A model generated the notes under the pieces. It ran no database searches. It was not told where the DNA came from and worked only from the letters and a program-made list of their open reading frames with translations. 64,000 bases of DNA, taken from positions 1-64,000 of the forward strand of contig NZ_JANJUQ010000030.1 of NCBI RefSeq assembly GCF_024710485.1, read 5' to 3'. This DNA comes from Flavobacterium sp. GTDB taxonomy: Bacteria; Bacteroidota; Bacteroidia; Flavobacteriales; Flavobacteriaceae. The position numbers were made by a program, and so were the translations under genes. Below, piece by piece: positions 36,016 to 45,028 of this stretch. Every line of letters begins with the position of its first letter. Within the stretch, counting starts at the first letter, position 1.

Positions 36016-36051
36016 CCCATCCTTTTGTAAAAATTAGGGTGGGTTTTTTTT
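36016..36051 (+). terminator. Intrinsic terminator after dnaJ
   Basis: CCCATCC (36016-36022) / GGGTGGG (36037-36043, one G-T pair), flanked by A/T pairing, followed by eight T. Confidence 0.7.
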
Positions 36052-36102
36052 GTAACAAAAATGAAGATTTGCTACTTATTGGTTACTTTTACAACATTCA
36101 AC

Positions 36103-36170
36103 AGCAATGTCAGTAGCAACGGTAATGAAAACGAATAGTAGCGCCTGCTCATATTGCTAGTGACATTGTT
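36103..36170 (+). repeat. Long inverted repeat in the leader of the ABC transporter operon
   Basis: CAATGTCAGTAGCAA (36105-36119) against TTGCTAGTGACATTG (36154-36168): 14 of 15 positions pair, with a loop of 34 nt. It ends 24 bp before the ATG of the ATPase gene, so it may be a 5' UTR hairpin or an operator. Confidence 0.55.
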
Positions 36171-36192
36171 ATTGAAATTGAAATTTACAACC

Positions 36193-37113
36193 ATGAGCAA
36201 CATACTCGAAGTCAAACAAGTTGTCAAGCAATACGGTGATTATACCGCGCTCAACGAAGTTTCTTTAACAGTTCCTAAGGGCAGCATTTACGGTCTTTTA
36301 GGCCCGAATGGCGCCGGGAAAACATCTCTTATTCGCATTATTAATCAAATTACAATGCCTGATAGCGGAGCCATCATCTTAGATGGGGAAGCACTGAATC
36401 CGTCGCATGTTCACGCTATTGGCTACATGCCCGAAGAACGTGGTTTGTACAAAACCATGAAGGTGGGCGAGCAGTGTCTGTATTTGGCACAACTCAAAGG
36501 TTTGTCGAAAGCCGAAGCCAAAAGAGAATTAGACTATTGGTTTGACCGATTGGAAATTCAGGGTTGGTGGAATAAGAAAATCCAAGAATTGTCGAAAGGT
36601 ATGGCGCAAAAAATCCAATTCGTGGTAACCGTTTTGCACAAGCCGAAATTGCTCATTTTAGACGAGCCTTTCTCCGGTTTTGATCCGGTGAATGCCAACT
36701 TGATTAAAGATGAAATTATTGAGCTGAATCGTCAAGGAACTTCCATTATTTTTTCAACTCACCGTATGGAAAGTGTGGAAGAAATGTGCGATTACATTGC
36801 CTTGATTCACAAATCCAACAAACTAATCGAAGGCAAACTTTCCGAAGTTAAAAAACAATACCGAACTAACAACTACGAAGTAGGCATTCTGACCAACAAT
36901 GTAGAAGGTTTGATGTATGATTTGTCGCAAAAGTTTACCTTATCGCCAACCGATTTCAAATCACTGAACGATGAACTCAAATTGGAAATCAATCTCGGAA
37001 ATGCCACGCCAAACGAGTTATTAAATACCTTGGTGCAACGCGGACAAGTCACGCATTTTGTAGAAAAGATTCCGAGTGTAAATGATATTTTTATTAAAAC
37101 AGTAACACAATAG
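36193..37113 (+). CDS. ABC transporter ATP-binding protein (NatA-like)
   Basis: 306 residues from the ATG at 36193 (MSNILEVKQVVKQYGDY); 13 codons upstream in frame overlap the inverted repeat. Walker A GPNGAGKT (37-44), signature LSKGMAQKIQFVVTV (the family LSKGMxQK variant), Walker B LLILDEPFSGFDPVN, the H-loop FSTHRMESVEEMCD and a C-terminal DUF4162-type domain. With the permease gene 101 bp downstream it forms a NatAB/ABC-2 exporter; the substrate (Na+, drug or lipid) is unknown. Confidence 0.9.
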   Translation: MSNILEVKQVVKQYGDYTALNEVSLTVPKGSIYGLLGPNGAGKTSLIRIINQITMPDSGAIILDGEALNPSHVHAIGYMPEERGLYKTMKVGEQCLYLAQLKGLSKAEAKRELDYWFDRLEIQGWWNKKIQELSKGMAQKIQFVVTVLHKPKLLILDEPFSGFDPVNANLIKDEIIELNRQGTSIIFSTHRMESVEEMCDYIALIHKSNKLIEGKLSEVKKQYRTNNYEVGILTNNVEGLMYDLSQKFTLSPTDFKSLNDELKLEINLGNATPNELLNTLVQRGQVTHFVEKIPSVNDIFIKTVTQ

Positions 37114-37161
37114 AGGGTTAGACTGACCTAGACAGCTTAGATTCTTAGTCACAATCTAAAT

Positions 37162-37195
37162 AGTCTAAAGATCTAAGAAGTCTAAAGATCTAACA
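37162..37195. repeat. 17-bp tandem repeat between ABC ATPase and permease
   Basis: AGTCTAAAGATCTAAGA and AGTCTAAAGATCTAACA stand head to tail (37162-37178, 37179-37195), with further CTAA-rich traces before them. Confidence 0.7.
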
Positions 37196-37214
37196 AATCC
37201 AAGAAATCCGAAAT

Positions 37215-38522
37215 ATGAGCAAACTAGCGCTAATCATCAAAAGAGAATTTGTGGCCAAAGTGCGCAACAAATCGTTTATTGTTATGACTTTTTTAAGTCC
37301 GCTCTTGTTTGTTGCCATCGGCGTTTTTGTGGGCTATCTCAGTACCATGAAAGCCGATCAAAAAACAATCGCCATACACGATGAAACCGGTTTGTTTGTC
37401 AACGAATTCAAAAGCGATGACGAATACCGTTACCTTGATTTGTCGAAATTAGATACTAAAATACTGAAAGACAGCATCGTCACAGAACATTATGAAGGCT
37501 TGCTTTTTATTCCTAACGTCACTTCCTTAGATTCCTTGCAGAAGAAGATTGAGTATATTTCTAATGACAGTCCGAGTGTGTTATTTGTAGAAGATTTAGA
37601 ATCGGTAATCAACCATAAACTCACTGACGAAAATTACCAAAAAGCCGGATTAGATGTCAAAGCCATCGAAAAAGCCCGATCCAATATCAGTATCAATCTA
37701 ACCAAGGCCTCAGGAGAGACTGCATTGAAAGGTTTGAACGAAATGAAAATTGCTATTGGCGGTGCTTTTGGCTATTTGATTATGATGTTTATTGTCATTT
37801 ACGGCAATATGGTGATGCGCAGTGTCATCGAAGAAAAAGTATCACGTATTATCGAAGTCATCATTTCTTCGGTAAAACCTTTCCAATTGATGATGGGTAA
37901 AATTATCGGAACTTCATTGGCCGGAATATTACAGTTTTTGATTTGGGCGATTCTCGGATTAACGGCGATGTTTGTGCTGTCTTCCATTTTCGGAATCCAA
38001 GTAGGAGCCAATGCAGGTGTAAACGCACAAGCTGTTCAGGCAGCCCAACAAGAAATGGGCGGTTCTATAGCTTTATATATGAAAGAGCTTTGGAGTCTAC
38101 CGATAGGCACTATCTTAGTTTCATTTATCTTTTATTTCATCGGCGGCTACTTTTTGTATAGTTCGTTTTACGCTGCTATCGGTGCCGCTGTGGATAACGA
38201 AACCGATTCGCAACAATTCTTACTGCCGATTATTATGCCTTTGATTTTAGGGGTTTATATTGGATTCTTTACCGTAATCAATGATCCGCACGGAACTGTC
38301 GCTACAGTATTTTCGATGATACCGCTAACGTCCCCTATCGTGATGATGATGCGTATTCCGTTCGGCGTACCTTTATGGCAAATTGCCGTTTCGTTAGTAT
38401 TGTTGTTTGCTACTTTCTTATTGGTGGTTTGGTTTGCAGCCAAAATTTATCGTGTAGGGATTTTAATGTACGGGAAAAAACCAACTTGGAAAGAACTCTA
38501 CAAATGGTCAAAATACGAATGA
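37215..38522 (+). CDS. ABC transporter permease (NatB/ABC-2 family)
   Basis: 435 residues. One N-terminal TM (about 20-40, SFIVMTFLSPLLFVAIGVFVGY), a long extracytoplasmic domain (45-170), then five C-terminal TMs (from about 175), with MVMRSVIEEKVSRIIEVIISSVKPFQLMMGKIIG the ABC-2 family signature. COG1668-like. Partner of the ATPase upstream. Its TGA stop overlaps the start of the next gene (ATGA). Confidence 0.9.
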   Translation: MSKLALIIKREFVAKVRNKSFIVMTFLSPLLFVAIGVFVGYLSTMKADQKTIAIHDETGLFVNEFKSDDEYRYLDLSKLDTKILKDSIVTEHYEGLLFIPNVTSLDSLQKKIEYISNDSPSVLFVEDLESVINHKLTDENYQKAGLDVKAIEKARSNISINLTKASGETALKGLNEMKIAIGGAFGYLIMMFIVIYGNMVMRSVIEEKVSRIIEVIISSVKPFQLMMGKIIGTSLAGILQFLIWAILGLTAMFVLSSIFGIQVGANAGVNAQAVQAAQQEMGGSIALYMKELWSLPIGTILVSFIFYFIGGYFLYSSFYAAIGAAVDNETDSQQFLLPIIMPLILGVYIGFFTVINDPHGTVATVFSMIPLTSPIVMMMRIPFGVPLWQIAVSLVLLFATFLLVVWFAAKIYRVGILMYGKKPTWKELYKWSKYE

Positions 38523-38950
38523 TGAAAAGCCTTATTTTAGTAATGTTGTTGTTAGGGATTTCAGGGCATGCCCAAAAAGATGAAGTCCAACGAACGATAC
38601 AAACTTTCTTCGAAGGTTTTCATGCCAAAGATACGCTCAAGATGAAGTCGACTTGCAGTGAAAAATTAGTACTGCAATCCATTTCTGAAAGTGCCAAAGG
38701 CAACCAATTCTCCACCGAAACGCCTAAAGAGTTTTACGTAGCTATGGCTACTATACCGACTGAGATGCAATTTGAAGAACGTATTTTGAGCTACAATATC
38801 CAAATCGACGGCACTATGGCACACGCTTGGACGCCTTATGAATTCTACATCAATGGTAAATTAAGTCACAAAGGCGTCAATGCTTTTACGTTGTTCAAAG
38901 AAGCAGAAAGTTGGAAGATTGTGCATCTTATTGATACCAGAAGAAAATAG
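38519..38950 (+). CDS. Exported NTF2-like (SnoaL/DUF4440-type) protein
   Basis: 143 residues from the ATG at 38519, which overlaps the permease stop; a second ATG is at 38522. Signal peptide MMKSLILVMLLLGISGHAQ, then an NTF2-like fold: VQRTIQTFFEGFHAKDTLKMKSTCSEKLVLQSI at the N-terminus, and GVNAFTLFKEAESWKIVHLIDTRR with the typical WKI/I-H-x-x-D C-terminal strand. Role unknown; likely periplasmic. An upstream, longer reading in this frame overlaps the permease and is rejected. It converges with sdaA, four bases apart. Confidence 0.8.
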   Translation: MMKSLILVMLLLGISGHAQKDEVQRTIQTFFEGFHAKDTLKMKSTCSEKLVLQSISESAKGNQFSTETPKEFYVAMATIPTEMQFEERILSYNIQIDGTMAHAWTPYEFYINGKLSHKGVNAFTLFKEAESWKIVHLIDTRRK

Positions 38951-38954
38951 CACT

Positions 38955-40382
38955 TTAGCAATCCGCCATATTCACCGCTACAGCCAATCCGCCTTCCGAA
39001 GTTTCTTTATATTTAGAATTCATATCTTTGGCCGTTTGCCACATGGTATCAATCACTTTGTCCAATGGCACTTTAGCATTTTTAGCATCGGTTTCTAAGG
39101 CCAACTCGGCAGCATTTATCGCTTTGATTGCGCCCATAGTATTGCGTTCAATACACGGAATTTGAACCAAACCGCCAATCGGGTCGCAAGTCAGTCCCAA
39201 ATGATGTTCCATCGCAATTTCAGCAGCCATTAAAACCTGTTCCGGACTGCCGCCCATCACTTCACACAAAGCACCGGCGGCCATCGCTGAGGACACACCA
39301 ATTTCGGCTTGGCATCCGCCCATGGCAGCTGATATGGTAGAACCTTTTTTAAAGATGGAGCCAATTTCTCCGGCTACCATCAAGAATTGTTTGATTTGTT
39401 TTTCATCGGCCTTGTGGTTTTCAATCACCATGTAGTACATTAAAACGGCAGGAATAACGCCCGCACTTCCGTTGGTTGGCGCAGTAACAACTCGACCTAA
39501 AGCCGCATTGACTTCATTGACTGCCAAAGCAAAACATGAAACCCATTTCAGGATTTGACGGAACTTTACTTCGGTTTTCCGAATGGTTTCCAGCCATTCT
39601 TGAGGCGAATTATAATTGGCTAACCCAATGAGGTTTTGGTGCATGTCAAAGGCCCGACGCCGAACGTTTAATCCACCGGGTAAGACGCCTTCGGAGTGAC
39701 AACCGATATACATACATTCTAACATAGTGTTCCAAATACGGAGTAATTCGTGGTGTACTTCGGCTTCGGAACGCATCGAAATTTCATTGGCATACACAAT
39801 TTCTGAAATCGATTTGTTTTCTTTAATGGTGTATTCTAACAATTCGGCTGCATTTTGAATTGGAAACGGAAAGGCGCATTTAATTTGGTGTTTCTTTTTG
39901 GCATTCGCACGCTCTTCTTTCACCACAAAACCACCGCCAATAGAGTAGAAGGTCGATACTGTGGTTTTGCCGTCGCCAGTCATGGCGGTAAATGACATAC
40001 CGTTAGCATGAAAAGGTAAAAAGTTTTTATTGAAAACGATATCAATTTCCGGATTGAAAGGAATATCAAATGAATTCGCTAAACGGATTTGGTGATTTTT
40101 ATTGATGGATTGAATGATGCTATCAATATTTTGTACCGGAATGTATTCCGGATCTTGTCCGCTCAACCCCAACATTACCGCATAATCAGTGGCATGTCCT
40201 TTACCTGTAAGTGATAATGAACCGTACAAATCGACTTTGATATGGGTAATCTTGTCTAACTGATTGGTTTCTTTTAACTCGTTTAAAAAACGTTCAGCTG
40301 CACGCCAAGGGCCAAGCGTATGGGAACTTGATGGTCCGACACCAATTTTGAGCATATCAAATACCGAAATGCATTCTTCCAT
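38955..40382 (-). CDS. sdaA: L-serine ammonia-lyase
   Basis: Iron-sulfur-dependent deamination of L-serine to pyruvate and ammonia. 475 residues, the single-chain form with N-terminal beta domain ([48 protein letters not shown]) and C-terminal alpha domain. [38 protein letters not shown], and [18 protein letters not shown] supply the cysteines of the [4Fe-4S] cluster. A clean ATG start at 40382. Confidence 0.95.
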   Translation of the reverse strand: MEECISVFDMLKIGVGPSSSHTLGPWRAAERFLNELKETNQLDKITHIKVDLYGSLSLTGKGHATDYAVMLGLSGQDPEYIPVQNIDSIIQSINKNHQIRLANSFDIPFNPEIDIVFNKNFLPFHANGMSFTAMTGDGKTTVSTFYSIGGGFVVKEERANAKKKHQIKCAFPFPIQNAAELLEYTIKENKSISEIVYANEISMRSEAEVHHELLRIWNTMLECMYIGCHSEGVLPGGLNVRRRAFDMHQNLIGLANYNSPQEWLETIRKTEVKFRQILKWVSCFALAVNEVNAALGRVVTAPTNGSAGVIPAVLMYYMVIENHKADEKQIKQFLMVAGEIGSIFKKGSTISAAMGGCQAEIGVSSAMAAGALCEVMGGSPEQVLMAAEIAMEHHLGLTCDPIGGLVQIPCIERNTMGAIKAINAAELALETDAKNAKVPLDKVIDTMWQTAKDMNSKYKETSEGGLAVAVNMADC

Positions 40383-40442
40383 TACTATATCGATTTAGTT
40401 AATCACAAATATAGATAAGAATTGTTGATTGTGAAAGCAGTT

Positions 40443-40754
40443 CTAATTCCAAAGTGTACCATCTAATCCAATCACCGTTCCCATCCAAATTCCGATGAGG
40501 TAAATGAGAATGCTAATTAAAGTAGTAACGATTTTCGGCCATCCTTTTTGTTTACTTAATCTTCCGATGAAATAAAATACTGCTCCACCAATGGCGCCTG
40601 CTAAAGGGACTATGATAAAAGGTTTAACCAACCAAAATTTACCCCAATCCGGATTTGGATTTTTTATGGGTAGTAAAAATAATGCAATTAAGGCGAAGGC
40701 TATAAGAGCGCCAATTGCCATAGGTCTTAATAGTGCTTTGTTTCCTGGTGTCAT
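40443..40754 (-). CDS. Small membrane protein, function unknown
   Basis: 103 residues with three hydrophobic segments (about 13-28, 46-62 and 75-95): MAIGALIAFALIALFLLP, FIIVPLAGAIGGAVFYFIG, IVTTLISILIYLIGIWMG. Conserved hypothetical in Bacteroidetes, sometimes loosely labelled as a potassium-transporter-like protein; I see no evidence for transport. Its promoter region holds the second copy of the AATACAAAGTACTT motif. Confidence 0.75.
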   Translation of the reverse strand: MTPGNKALLRPMAIGALIAFALIALFLLPIKNPNPDWGKFWLVKPFIIVPLAGAIGGAVFYFIGRLSKQKGWPKIVTTLISILIYLIGIWMGTVIGLDGTLWN

Positions 40755-40791
40755 AATTTTCAGATTGAGTTAGTGAATCGAATTGTTGTTG

Positions 40792-40824
40792 CAAATATAA
40801 ACAACTTTGAAATACAAAGTACTT
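40792..40824 (-). promoter_or_regulatory. Promoter with candidate operator AATACAAAGTACTT (copy 2)
   Basis: Minus-strand TATATTTG (40799-40792) is a full -7 match 38 bp before the gene start. AATACAAAGTACTT at 40811-40824 lies just upstream, with TTTG 15 bp from the -7 box, a short spacer. Same 14-mer as at 32389-32402. Confidence 0.5.
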
Positions 40825-40873
40825 TTTATTTGAAAATATTTTTTAATTTAGCTCCAAAAAAAAGAGGATACCT

Positions 40874-41647
40874 ATGAAGTATTTTGTTGAACAACAGTCG
40901 GTTGTTAGAAAGATTTGGGGCAAGAGCGATACCATATTGTTTATTTTTGCCGGAGCGGCAGGTGAATTTGCTTTAAATAAAGCAGTGGATTGGCTTTACT
41001 ATACCGGAAAGTTACCTTCCGATCCTTTGGGCAGATTGTTTTCAACGGTGCAATATGCTCGGAAGATAGTTTTTGCTCCCGAAGGGCAAGCCTACAAAGC
41101 TATCGAGAGTATGCGAAAAATCCACACTGCGGTTGAGGAAAGTCGTGGTGCTTCAATTCCGGATTGGGCTTACCGTGATGTATTGTTTATGTTGGTTCAT
41201 TATTCAATAGCGGCACACGAGCTTTTAGAGCAAAAGTTATCAGACACCGAAAAAGCAGCCGTTTACAATGTGTTTTACAGAGTAGGTATTGGTATGGGAA
41301 TAAAGGATTTGCCTGCCAATTACAACGATTGGTTACCGATACGGGAGGCGCATTTACAAGCTGATTTGCAAAAAAGTAATTATACCACAGATTTATTTCG
41401 GCAGTATAAAAAGCACCTTGGCGTTTTGCGTTATAAAGTTTTATTGGAATCTCAAAAATTAGTTTGTCCGAATAAGGTGAAGACTTTACTTGAGTTTAAT
41501 GATTTTTCTTTATTAAAGCCTATCATTCCATTATATAAGTTAAGTCGCTTTATAAAATTAAACGGATGGATAAAAGAACTACTGCTTCCGGCGGCTTATA
41601 AAAAAGAGATACTGAGTTTGGACAAGTTTCACCTGCAGAACAAGTAG
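40874..41647 (+). CDS. MpaB/DUF2236-type oxygenase-like protein
   Basis: 257 residues matching the DUF2236 family (latex clearing protein and MpaB-like heme-binding oxygenases): FIFAGAAGEFALNKAVDWLYY near the N-terminus, DPLGRLFSTVQYARKIVFA, HTAVEESRGASIPDWAYRDVLFMLVHYSIAAHELL, which corresponds to the family helix with the heme-ligand-type histidines. No signal peptide. Substrate unknown. Opposite in direction to the 103-residue membrane gene and possibly sharing its intergenic operator. Confidence 0.78.
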   Translation: MKYFVEQQSVVRKIWGKSDTILFIFAGAAGEFALNKAVDWLYYTGKLPSDPLGRLFSTVQYARKIVFAPEGQAYKAIESMRKIHTAVEESRGASIPDWAYRDVLFMLVHYSIAAHELLEQKLSDTEKAAVYNVFYRVGIGMGIKDLPANYNDWLPIREAHLQADLQKSNYTTDLFRQYKKHLGVLRYKVLLESQKLVCPNKVKTLLEFNDFSLLKPIIPLYKLSRFIKLNGWIKELLLPAAYKKEILSLDKFHLQNK

Positions 41648-41760
41648 CTTTTTGTCTGATTTAACAAGTGTTCCCATGGTAATTGTCTATAGTTCTTAGC
41701 TTTGCGAAACAATATTAAGTGTTTTTTACTATATTTAATCCAAAGCTATCCAAAACAACC

Positions 41761-43218
41761 ATGAGAGTTTATTTTGCAGCCCATAAAAAGGAAATAGGTT
41801 TAGCCTTAGGGGTCTTATTGAGCATTTTGTGCTTTGCCGTTAATCCATTTGAATTAGCACAACAACCCAATTTGGTTTTAGCTGTTACGGTTTTAATGAT
41901 AGTGTGGTGGATAACCGAAGCTTTGCCTATGCCAATCGTTGCATTGCTCCCCATTATTTTATTTCCTTCTTTTGGAATAGCACCGCTTAAGCAGGTTTCA
42001 AAAGCATATGGCGACCCGGTAGTTTTTTTGTTTATGGGTGGTTTCTTTCTCGCTTTGGCCATTGAAAAATGGAACCTGCACAAGCGAATGGCATTAGGCA
42101 TCATAACATTTACCGGAACTAATGGCAACCGTATCATCTTGGGATTTATCATGGCCACCGGTTTTTTAAGTTTGTGGCTCAGCAATACGGCCACAACGAT
42201 GATGATGTTTCCCATTGCATTATCCGTGATTCACGTCATCAAAAGTCACAACAAAAATGAAAAAAATGTTCGTAATTTTTCGTTAGTACTAATGCTTTCC
42301 ATTGCTTATGCTTCCAATTTTGCTTTGGGAACCGTGATAGCCACGCCACCTAATGTGGCTTATGTGGGTTATGTGGAAGAGCGATTCAATCACACGATTG
42401 CTTTTGTAGATTGGTTGGTGTTGTTTATGCCTTTAACCCTCCTGTTGCTTTTATTGTTATATCTGATTTTAGTGAAATGGTTGTATCCGAATCAAATTAA
42501 GCACAGTGCGGAAGCTTCGGGCACTATTAAGAAAGCCCTATTGCAATTGGGGAAGATGAATGTAGCGGAAAAACGAGTGTTGTTGGTTTTTAGCTTCACA
42601 GTTTTACTTTGGATAAGTAAAGATTTACTGAATAAGTATCAAAGTTTTGTGGTACTGGATGATACTATTATTGCTGTGATGGCGGCTGTTTTACTTTTTG
42701 TGATTCCATCTGCAACCAAAGATAAAGAAGGAAAATCAGCACGGTTGTTAACATGGGCTGATACCGAAAAAATGGCTTGGGATGTATTGTTGCTTTTTGG
42801 CGGAGGCATCGCTTTAGCCGATGCTTTGGAAGCATCACATTTGGTTCATGAATTCGGAATAGCGCTCAGTACTTTGGCCACTGATAACTTGTTTTTGATG
42901 GTAGTAATTGTGACTACCATTGCCGTGTTTTTGAGTGAGGTAATAAGTAATTTGGCTTTAGTGATTATTTTGTCGCCGGTGGTAAGTTCTATGGCTGTGG
43001 CTATGAATGTTAATCCGTTGTTATTGGGTATTCCAATGACGCTGGGTGCCAGTTGTGCTTGTATGTTACCCATGGGAACGCCGCCTAATGCCATAATATT
43101 TGCCAAAGGACATATTAAAATAGAGCACATGATGCGAACCGGATTTGTTTTAAACCTGGTTTGTATAGTGCTAATCAGTGTTTTTTGTTGGCTTTTAATG
43201 CCGTTGTTGCCTTTATAA
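41761..43218 (+). CDS. SLC13 (DASS) family anion permease
   Basis: 485 residues from the ATG at 41761 (MRVYFAAHKKEIGLALG); 14 codons upstream are less credible. About 11 membrane segments. The two family motifs are visible: FMGGFFLALAIEKWNLHKRMAL and the SNTATTMMMFPIA anion/sodium-binding hairpin, repeated as SNLALVIILSPV in the second half, plus PMGTPPNAIIFAKG near the end. Na+-coupled dicarboxylate or sulfate uptake is typical; which one cannot be told. Confidence 0.92.
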   Translation: MRVYFAAHKKEIGLALGVLLSILCFAVNPFELAQQPNLVLAVTVLMIVWWITEALPMPIVALLPIILFPSFGIAPLKQVSKAYGDPVVFLFMGGFFLALAIEKWNLHKRMALGIITFTGTNGNRIILGFIMATGFLSLWLSNTATTMMMFPIALSVIHVIKSHNKNEKNVRNFSLVLMLSIAYASNFALGTVIATPPNVAYVGYVEERFNHTIAFVDWLVLFMPLTLLLLLLLYLILVKWLYPNQIKHSAEASGTIKKALLQLGKMNVAEKRVLLVFSFTVLLWISKDLLNKYQSFVVLDDTIIAVMAAVLLFVIPSATKDKEGKSARLLTWADTEKMAWDVLLLFGGGIALADALEASHLVHEFGIALSTLATDNLFLMVVIVTTIAVFLSEVISNLALVIILSPVVSSMAVAMNVNPLLLGIPMTLGASCACMLPMGTPPNAIIFAKGHIKIEHMMRTGFVLNLVCIVLISVFCWLLMPLLPL

Positions 43219-43225
43219 CAATCTT

Positions 43226-43390
43226 TTATCTTTCGTTGTTTAATTCTTCTTCCTCAGAAAGTTCAGTGGGATTGGCATTAAAATGTTCGGTAACTTTTTG
43301 TTTGTCTTTTTGGTTTTGTTTGACCAAATAAAGGACTAAACCCAAAACGGATGCTGCAACAATTCCGATAATTATCCAATTGATTTCCAT
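43226..43390 (-). CDS. 54-residue single-pass membrane protein
   Basis: Too short for the usual ORF cut-offs. ATG at 43390, stop TAA at 43228-43226. It reads MEINWIIIGIVAASVLGLVL, then YLVKQNQKDKQKVTEHFN and an acidic end (LSEEEELNNER). One N-terminal membrane helix followed by a charged tail; resembles small FeoB-associated/CcoQ-like single-TM proteins only in shape. It lies 7 bp from the convergent SLC13 stop and 83 bp downstream of the hemolysin III gene on the same strand, which argues that it is a real gene. Function unknown. Confidence 0.65.
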   Translation of the reverse strand: MEINWIIIGIVAASVLGLVLYLVKQNQKDKQKVTEHFNANPTELSEEEELNNER

Positions 43391-43473
43391 GGTGTTTTGT
43401 TTTATTTAAAAGTAATAAACACCATTAAAGTATTTGTTGTAAATGCATTAAAAAATGGTTAACAAATTCAATG

Positions 43474-44106
43474 TCATATGCTTTTACAAATAGCAACGAA
43501 ATGCAGTATCGTTCCAAGCAGAACAAAAACGTGCCAAATGGCGTGGAAGTAAAGCTTGTAACTTTTAACATAAAAGTAAACACCGACTGTGTAGCTTAAT
43601 CCACCACCTATAATCCACCAAAAAACGTCCAGTGGTACATTTTGTATCAAAGGTTTGATTACAAATACAATCATCCAGCCCATAACCAAATAAACAATGA
43701 CCGAAAACCATTTCAATTTATGAATGAAGAAAATTTTGAACAATGTACCTAAAAAGACCACTGTCCACATCACAGTCAGAAAAACAAATGCGGTAGAAGA
43801 GGGGAGATATTTTATCATCAGCGGCGTATAGGTGCCGGCTATAAGAAAGTAAATGCTGATGTGATCGGCAATTTTGAGACTGTTTTTAATTTTCTTTTCC
43901 TGAACAAAATGGTATAAAGTTGAGGAACTGTAAACCAATAATACACCCACTGCAAAAGCAGTAATAGCATAAAAAGTAGTCAAGTCATTCGGGTCAAAAG
44001 TAAGGGTCAGCACCACCGGCATAGCCAAAAGACAAAGCAAAACGCCTAAGCCGTGCGTTAGGGCATTGGCTAATTCTTCTTTACGGGTTTGCTCTCGGTG
44101 TTTCAT
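43474..44106 (-). CDS. Hemolysin III family (PAQR) membrane protein
   Basis: 210 residues with seven membrane segments. Family features: EELANALTHGLGVLLCLLAMPVV at the start, YSSSTLYHFVQ, ADHISIYFLIAGTYTPLMIKYL, and the last-helix histidines in FHAIWHVFVLLGTILHFVAI; the S, D and H residues form the zinc site of PAQR-type proteins. Related to B. cereus HlyIII and E. coli YqfA; probably not a toxin, rather a membrane-lipid or ceramidase-like protein. It ends a run of minus-strand genes with 4-5 bp gaps (YitT-META-lipoprotein-this). Confidence 0.9.
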   Translation of the reverse strand: MKHREQTRKEELANALTHGLGVLLCLLAMPVVLTLTFDPNDLTTFYAITAFAVGVLLVYSSSTLYHFVQEKKIKNSLKIADHISIYFLIAGTYTPLMIKYLPSSTAFVFLTVMWTVVFLGTLFKIFFIHKLKWFSVIVYLVMGWMIVFVIKPLIQNVPLDVFWWIIGGGLSYTVGVYFYVKSYKLYFHAIWHVFVLLGTILHFVAICKSI

Positions 44107-44111
44107 GGTGC

Positions 44112-44573
44112 TTACGGACAGTTAACTTTTTTTAAAGGCATGTTATAATTAAAGGAAAGTTTTGAAATATCTTTAAACTGTGTACTGTTTTTAGCCCGTT
44201 CGCCATAACCTTCAACCAATTGGTCTTTGACTAGTTTAAAAACAACTTGTAGTTCCTTGATTTTTCCCTCCGATTGAAAGGTATAATTAGCAATTAACAA
44301 GTCTTTTTGCCATTGTCCTTTGAACCTTCCGTGGGAAACAGCTTGACCGGTGAAAGCATAAGTCAATGTTCCTTCGGTGTTTTTAGATAAGGCTTCCAAT
44401 TGAAGTTCTACAATGTTCCCTTTCATATTGGCCTTATAGCAATTTCCAGCATTATTTGATTTTGTTGTGGTAACATTTTTAATCTCCGGCACTGTTTCAG
44501 GAATAGTTGTTTCTTTTTTTTGACAACTCCCTAAAAGTAAAATCGAAAAGGCCAGCGTGAGATATTTTTTCAT
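44112..44573 (-). CDS. Hypothetical lipoprotein
   Basis: 153 residues; signal peptide and lipobox LLLGSCQKKE (C17). Unrecognised domain. The mature chain has a beta-rich pattern (NIVELQLEALSKNTEGTLTYAFTGQAVSHGRFKGQW, IKELQVVFKLVKDQLVEGYGER) and cysteines near both ends (NCYKA, and KKVNCP at the C-terminus) that could form a disulfide. Placed between META and hemolysin III genes with 4-5 bp gaps, so part of the same operon. Confidence 0.75.
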   Translation of the reverse strand: MKKYLTLAFSILLLGSCQKKETTIPETVPEIKNVTTTKSNNAGNCYKANMKGNIVELQLEALSKNTEGTLTYAFTGQAVSHGRFKGQWQKDLLIANYTFQSEGKIKELQVVFKLVKDQLVEGYGERAKNSTQFKDISKLSFNYNMPLKKVNCP

Positions 44574-44577
44574 TGGT

Positions 44578-45024
44578 TTAGGATTTATCGGGATTGATTT
44601 TCTTGAAACGCATCATTGGAACGTCATCAGTCAGTAAGAGTAATTTTCCGTCGTTATCTATGGCAAAGCGATTAATTTGGCTGAGCATTTTCAGAAAAGC
44701 CTCCTCACCACCGCTTTCACAATAAGCCATGGTTGTTCGCTGTATTTCAAATCGGACGGCATTGACTTTCTGATGGTATGTTCCGCCGAAATCATTACAC
44801 CCGGTATTACCGCTAAACTGACTATTCGCTTTTTTAAGTTGAATAAACGGATTCCTGTCCGGATACATTTCTTTAAAATCTTTTTGGCTTTCCGATAAGT
44901 ATTCTAACTCCCAAGTAGTATCGTATAAGGCAGATTCGCTACTTTTGGCGATGGCGCTTTTACTTCCGCAGCAACTTGTCATTGCCAAACAAAGTATCAG
45001 TAAAAATATCTCCGGTTTTATCAC
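44578..45024 (-). CDS. META domain-containing lipoprotein
   Basis: 148 residues. Signal peptide with lipobox AMTSCCGSK. The META domain follows: DTTWELEYLSES, FIQLKKANSQFSGNTGCNDFGGTYHQ (the GxxGCNxxxG core) and TTMAYCESGGEEAFLKMLSQINRF. META-domain (HslJ-like) proteins are found with heat shock, secretion and novobiocin tolerance in E. coli; no biochemical role is settled. Neighbouring genes on both sides are 4 bp away. Confidence 0.88.
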   Translation of the reverse strand: MIKPEIFLLILCLAMTSCCGSKSAIAKSSESALYDTTWELEYLSESQKDFKEMYPDRNPFIQLKKANSQFSGNTGCNDFGGTYHQKVNAVRFEIQRTTMAYCESGGEEAFLKMLSQINRFAIDNDGKLLLLTDDVPMMRFKKINPDKS

Positions 45025-45028
45025 AGAA

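Noticed and set aside
43474-44106. Hemolysin toxin
   Set aside because: The protein is a PAQR-type seven-TM protein; the family name does not imply toxin activity.
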